From Novosphingobium sp. (GTDB taxonomy: Bacteria; Pseudomonadota; Alphaproteobacteria; Sphingomonadales; Sphingomonadaceae), in the NCBI GenBank assembly GCA_020853995.1, contig JADYXV010000061.1, positions 1 to 8,215 on the forward strand: DNA of 8,215 nt. Reading direction: 5' to 3'. The notes below the pieces were generated by a model. That model was not told where the DNA came from and searched no databases. It was given only the letters and a program-made list of their open reading frames with translations. How positions within the stretch are numbered: the stretch's first letter is position 1; each line of letters starts with the position of its first letter. This document shows, in pieces, positions 5,965-8,215 of the stretch. Both the position numbers and the translations under genes were made by a program.

Positions 5965-5985
5965 CAAGAAGAAGAAGGACCAGCG

Positions 5986-7395
5986 ATGGCAACTGCAAAG
6001 GACATTCTCGCCCGCATCAAGGACGAGGAAATTGAGTGGGTCGATCTGCGTTTCACAGATCCCAAGGGCAAGTGGCAGCACCTTACGATGGTCGCCGGGC
6101 TGCTCGGCGAAGACGAGCTGGAAGACGGCCTGATGTTCGACGGTTCGTCGATCGAAGGCTGGAAGGCCATCAACGAATCAGACATGATTCTGAAGCCTGA
6201 TCTTACGGCAGTCTACATGGATCCGTTCAGCGCAACTTCGATGATGATCATCGTGTGCGACATCGTCGAACCATCGACCGGTGAACTCTATTCGCGCGAT
6301 CCCCGCTCAACCGCAAAGCGCGCAGAAGCGTTCGTAAAGTCGGCTGGCGTGGGTGACACCGTCTATGTCGGTCCCGAAGCAGAATTCTTCCTGTTCGATG
6401 ACGTCAAGTATTACGACGGCTATGACGGCAACGGCTTCCGCATCGATGACGTTGAACTGCCGACGAACAACAACAAGGATTACGAAGGTGGCAACATGGG
6501 CCACCGTCCGGGCGTAAAGGGTGGTTACTTCCCCGTCGCTCCGATCGACAGCTGTGTTGATATCCGTGGCGAAATGGTTTCGACCATGATCGAAATGGGC
6601 CTGCCTTGCGACAAGCATCACCACGAAGTTGCCTCGGCGCAGCACGAACTCGGCCTCACCTTCGGTACGCTGGTGCAAACCGCTGACCGTATGCAGGTTT
6701 ACAAGTACGTCGTGCAGCAGGTTGCCCATGCTTATGGCAAGTCGGCCACGTTCATGCCGAAGCCTATCAAGGGTGACAACGGTTCGGGCATGCACACGCA
6801 CATCTCGATCTGGGAAGCTGGCAAGCCATTGTTTGCGGGCAACGGCTATGCCGGTCTGTCGGACATGTGCCTGTACTTCATCGGCGGCGTGATCAAGCAC
6901 GCCAAGGCCCTGAACGCTTTCACCAACCCTACGACCAACAGCTACAAGCGTCTGGTTCCTGGTTATGAAGCCCCTGTGTTGCTGGCGTATTCGGCCCGCA
7001 ACCGTTCGGCTTCGTGCCGCATCCCTTATGGTGCCGGGTCAAAGGCAAAGCGCGTTGAATTCCGCTTCCCTGACGCGATGGCCAACCCGTACCTGTGCTA
7101 TGCAGCGCTGCTGATGGCGGGCCTTGATGGTATCAAGAACAAGATCCACCCAGGCGAAGCCATGGACAAGAACCTGTACGATCTGCCACCGGCAGAACTC
7201 GCAGAAGTTCCAACCGTGTGCGGCAGCTTGCGTGAAGCACTTGACAGCCTTGCTGCTGACCATGACTTCCTGCTTCAGGGTGGCGTGTTCACCAAGGACC
7301 AGATCGAAGCTTACATGGAACTGAAGTGGCCAGACGTGATGCGTTGGGAAACCACGCCATCGGCTGTCGAATTCGACATGTACTACTCGCTCTGA
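5986..7395 (+). CDS. glnA: Glutamine synthetase, type I
   Basis: Dodecameric cytosolic enzyme making glutamine from glutamate, ammonia and ATP; the central ammonium-assimilation step. The 469 residues match E. coli GlnA (469). Landmarks in order: beta-grasp N-domain with DGSSIEGW (52-59), metal ligands Glu131/Glu133 in GPEAEFFLF (129-137), HHHEVA (211-216, Glu214) and HELGL (220-224, Glu221), KGDNGSGMHTHIS (262-274), NPTTNSYKRLVPGYEAP (314-330), Arg360 in EFRFPD, and NLYDLP (396-401), whose Tyr398 is the GlnE adenylylation site, marking the GSI-beta, adenylylatable type. AAGGA (5975-5979) lies six bases before the ATG. It follows glnB by 159 bp in the same direction, probably one regulon under NtrC/sigma-54, and ends at a strong terminator. 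Confidence 0.98.
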   Translation: MATAKDILARIKDEEIEWVDLRFTDPKGKWQHLTMVAGLLGEDELEDGLMFDGSSIEGWKAINESDMILKPDLTAVYMDPFSATSMMIIVCDIVEPSTGELYSRDPRSTAKRAEAFVKSAGVGDTVYVGPEAEFFLFDDVKYYDGYDGNGFRIDDVELPTNNNKDYEGGNMGHRPGVKGGYFPVAPIDSCVDIRGEMVSTMIEMGLPCDKHHHEVASAQHELGLTFGTLVQTADRMQVYKYVVQQVAHAYGKSATFMPKPIKGDNGSGMHTHISIWEAGKPLFAGNGYAGLSDMCLYFIGGVIKHAKALNAFTNPTTNSYKRLVPGYEAPVLLAYSARNRSASCRIPYGAGSKAKRVEFRFPDAMANPYLCYAALLMAGLDGIKNKIHPGEAMDKNLYDLPPAELAEVPTVCGSLREALDSLAADHDFLLQGGVFTKDQIEAYMELKWPDVMRWETTPSAVEFDMYYSL

Positions 7396-7421
7396 TCTTT
7401 CAGACCGACGAAACAGGAAAG

Positions 7422-7448
7422 GGCGTCCGGGAAACCGGGCGCCTTTTT
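7422..7448 (+). terminator. Intrinsic terminator of glnA
   Basis: A 9-bp GC-rich stem (GGCGTCCGG 7422-7430 with CCGGGCGCC 7435-7443, one G-T wobble) closes on a stable GAAA tetraloop and is followed by five T (7444-7448). It lies 27 bases after the glnA stop and should end the glnBA transcript before the CHAP gene. Confidence 0.93.
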
Positions 7449-7520
7449 CCTTGCGCACAAGACGACACCGACTGCTGTGGGCAACGCCCGTGACGATGAT
7501 TTTTTCCACACTTTGCGACG

Positions 7521-7537
7521 AACCGAGTTGAACGGTT
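7521..7537. promoter_or_regulatory. Small dyad upstream of CHAP gene
   Basis: AACCG (7521-7525) and CGGTT (7533-7537) form a 5-bp inverted repeat with a 7-base centre, and GAACCGA recurs at 7520-7526 and 7551-7557. A second 5-bp hairpin (AACCC 7557-7561, GGGTT 7567-7571) follows. The stretch lies between the glnA terminator and the CHAP gene, where its promoter should be, but I see no convincing -35/-10 pair. Operator function is only a possibility. Confidence 0.2.
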
Positions 7538-7604
7538 ATGGGCGTCGGATGAACCGAACCCTGCGCGGGTTATCGAATCCATCCAAATCGCTAGGAAGGC
7601 TGCC

Positions 7605-8090
7605 ATGCTTCGCAAACTGGTCGCCAGCCTTCTCGCTCTGATTTCTCTCGCAGCGCTTCCAACCGTCGCTCACGCACGGCTCCAGTGCGTCACGTATGCG
7701 CGGCAAATCTCGGACGTCCAGATTTCCGGCAACGCGCGCGATTGGTGGGGCAACGCCGAAGGCACATATGAGCGCGGCGTTGAGCCAAAGGCCGGAGCTG
7801 TCCTCGCGTTTGCAGGCACCCGCGCCATGCCTTATGGCCACGTAGCGGTCGTTCGCAAAGTGGTTGATGCCCGCCACATTCTGATCGATCACGCCAACTG
7901 GTCAGGCCCCGGCGCGGTTGATCGCGGCGTCGTGGCGGTGGACGTTTCGCCTGCTGGCGCTTGGAGCGAAGTCCGCGTCTGGTATGCTCCCACCAAATCT
8001 GTGGGCCTGCGCGCCAGCCCCGCACATGGCTTCATTTATCCCCGCACCCTGACTGCCACAGCCGAGGTTAAGGCCGCCTCCAAAGGCTGA
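7605..8090 (+). CDS. Secreted CHAP-domain protein
   Basis: 161-residue exported protein, probably a periplasmic or surface peptidoglycan amidase/endopeptidase-like enzyme. The signal peptide has a basic start (LRK), a hydrophobic core about 6-18 and likely cleavage after Ala24 (VAHA). The rest is a compact CHAP (NlpC/P60 superfamily) domain: Cys28 in LQCVTYAR as candidate nucleophile, WWGNA (47-51), the PKAGAVLAF turn (61-69), His79 in MPYGHVAVV as candidate general base, and the IDHANW strand (94-99) with Asp95/Asn98 nearby. No cell-wall-binding repeat or membrane anchor follows, and the tail (about 135-161) is unstructured-looking. Start is supported by AGGAAGG (7593-7599) five bases before ATG. 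Small stand-alone CHAP proteins of this kind are frequent in sphingomonads; substrate is unknown. It converges on the EAL gene with only 13 bases between the stops and no visible terminator. Confidence 0.85.
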   Translation: MLRKLVASLLALISLAALPTVAHARLQCVTYARQISDVQISGNARDWWGNAEGTYERGVEPKAGAVLAFAGTRAMPYGHVAVVRKVVDARHILIDHANWSGPGAVDRGVVAVDVSPAGAWSEVRVWYAPTKSVGLRASPAHGFIYPRTLTATAEVKAASKG

Positions 8091-8103
8091 ACCATCACCG
8101 CAC

Positions 8104-8215
8104 TCAAGCGGTGCGCAGAACTTTTGCTTCCTTTGGCTCCAGCAACGCCAGCGCCTCTTCCGGCGGCATTGCCTTCCAGAACAAGTGTCCCTGGATCATC
8201 TGACAGCCGGCAGCC
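8104..8215 (-). CDS. EAL-domain protein, C-terminal end (partial)
   Basis: Only the last 36 codons are inside the window, reading leftward from the right edge to a TGA at 8106-8104. The peptide AAGCQMIQGHLFWKAMPPEE followed by ALALLE has the unmistakable end of an EAL domain: the Gly-Cys-(x)2-(I/L)-Gln-Gly segment, an aromatic followed by the Pro-(x)-(E) turn, and the final helix. EAL domains hydrolyse cyclic di-GMP to pGpG, or act as inactive sensors. The catalytic EAL and metal motifs lie outside the window, so activity, and whether a GGDEF or other domain precedes, cannot be told. The reading frame is intact to the edge. Confidence 0.85.
   Translation of the reverse strand, partial: AAGCQMIQGHLFWKAMPPEEALALLEPKEAKVLRTA

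Noticed and set aside
7449..7457. Third copy of CCTTGCGCA, also at 5249-5257 and 5306-5314, as a possible uptake or dispersed repeat
   Set aside because: Three 9-mers in 8.2 kb of GC-rich sequence, two of them within one structured gap, are too few to claim a dispersed element.

Overview
The window looks like chromosomal DNA of an alphaproteobacterium, most likely a sphingomonad (Novosphingobium/Sphingomonas type). The basis is moderately high G+C, the short (type 2) ArgC, a glnB-glnA pair behind a sigma-54-like promoter, and the style of the SH3-domain, CHAP and EAL proteins. This placement is inference from protein character, not from a search. Most of the window is ordinary housekeeping sequence, and I did not find a clear new defence or mobile system.

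Layout. Positions 1-303 are an AT-richer stretch with no gene I recognise and one very strong intrinsic terminator (196-229). A lipoprotein gene follows (304-1515, +); it is probably a TIM-barrel, glycoside-hydrolase-like outer-membrane protein of unknown substrate and has lower G+C than its neighbours. It converges on a leftward cluster of three tightly packed genes. Read 5' to 3' on the minus strand these are an M17 leucyl aminopeptidase (4311-2914), a small SH3-like protein that resembles only the front part of an NlpC/P60 (C40) peptidase (2912-2487), and argC (2490-1561). The joins are a 1-nt gap and an ATGA overlap. A 14-bp tandem duplication lies across the argC stop codon.

Divergent from this cluster is map (4397-5221, +), methionine aminopeptidase. 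A 266-bp gap then carries a -24/-12 promoter and upstream dyads that look like NtrC sites. It leads into glnB (PII, GTG start, 5488-5826) and glnA (type I glutamine synthetase, 5986-7395), which ends in a textbook terminator (7422-7448). The glnB-glnA spacer holds GC-rich hairpins. Downstream are a small secreted CHAP-domain protein (7605-8090, +) and, converging on it, the last 36 codons of an EAL-domain (c-di-GMP phosphodiesterase-type) gene (8104-8215, -).

How the genes work together. glnB and glnA form the nitrogen-assimilation core: PII senses 2-oxoglutarate, ATP and the glutamine signal, and controls both GlnA activity and, via NtrB/NtrC, transcription from the sigma-54 promoter. The aminopeptidase and argC share a likely transcript, linking peptide turnover with arginine synthesis by position, though no functional link is established.
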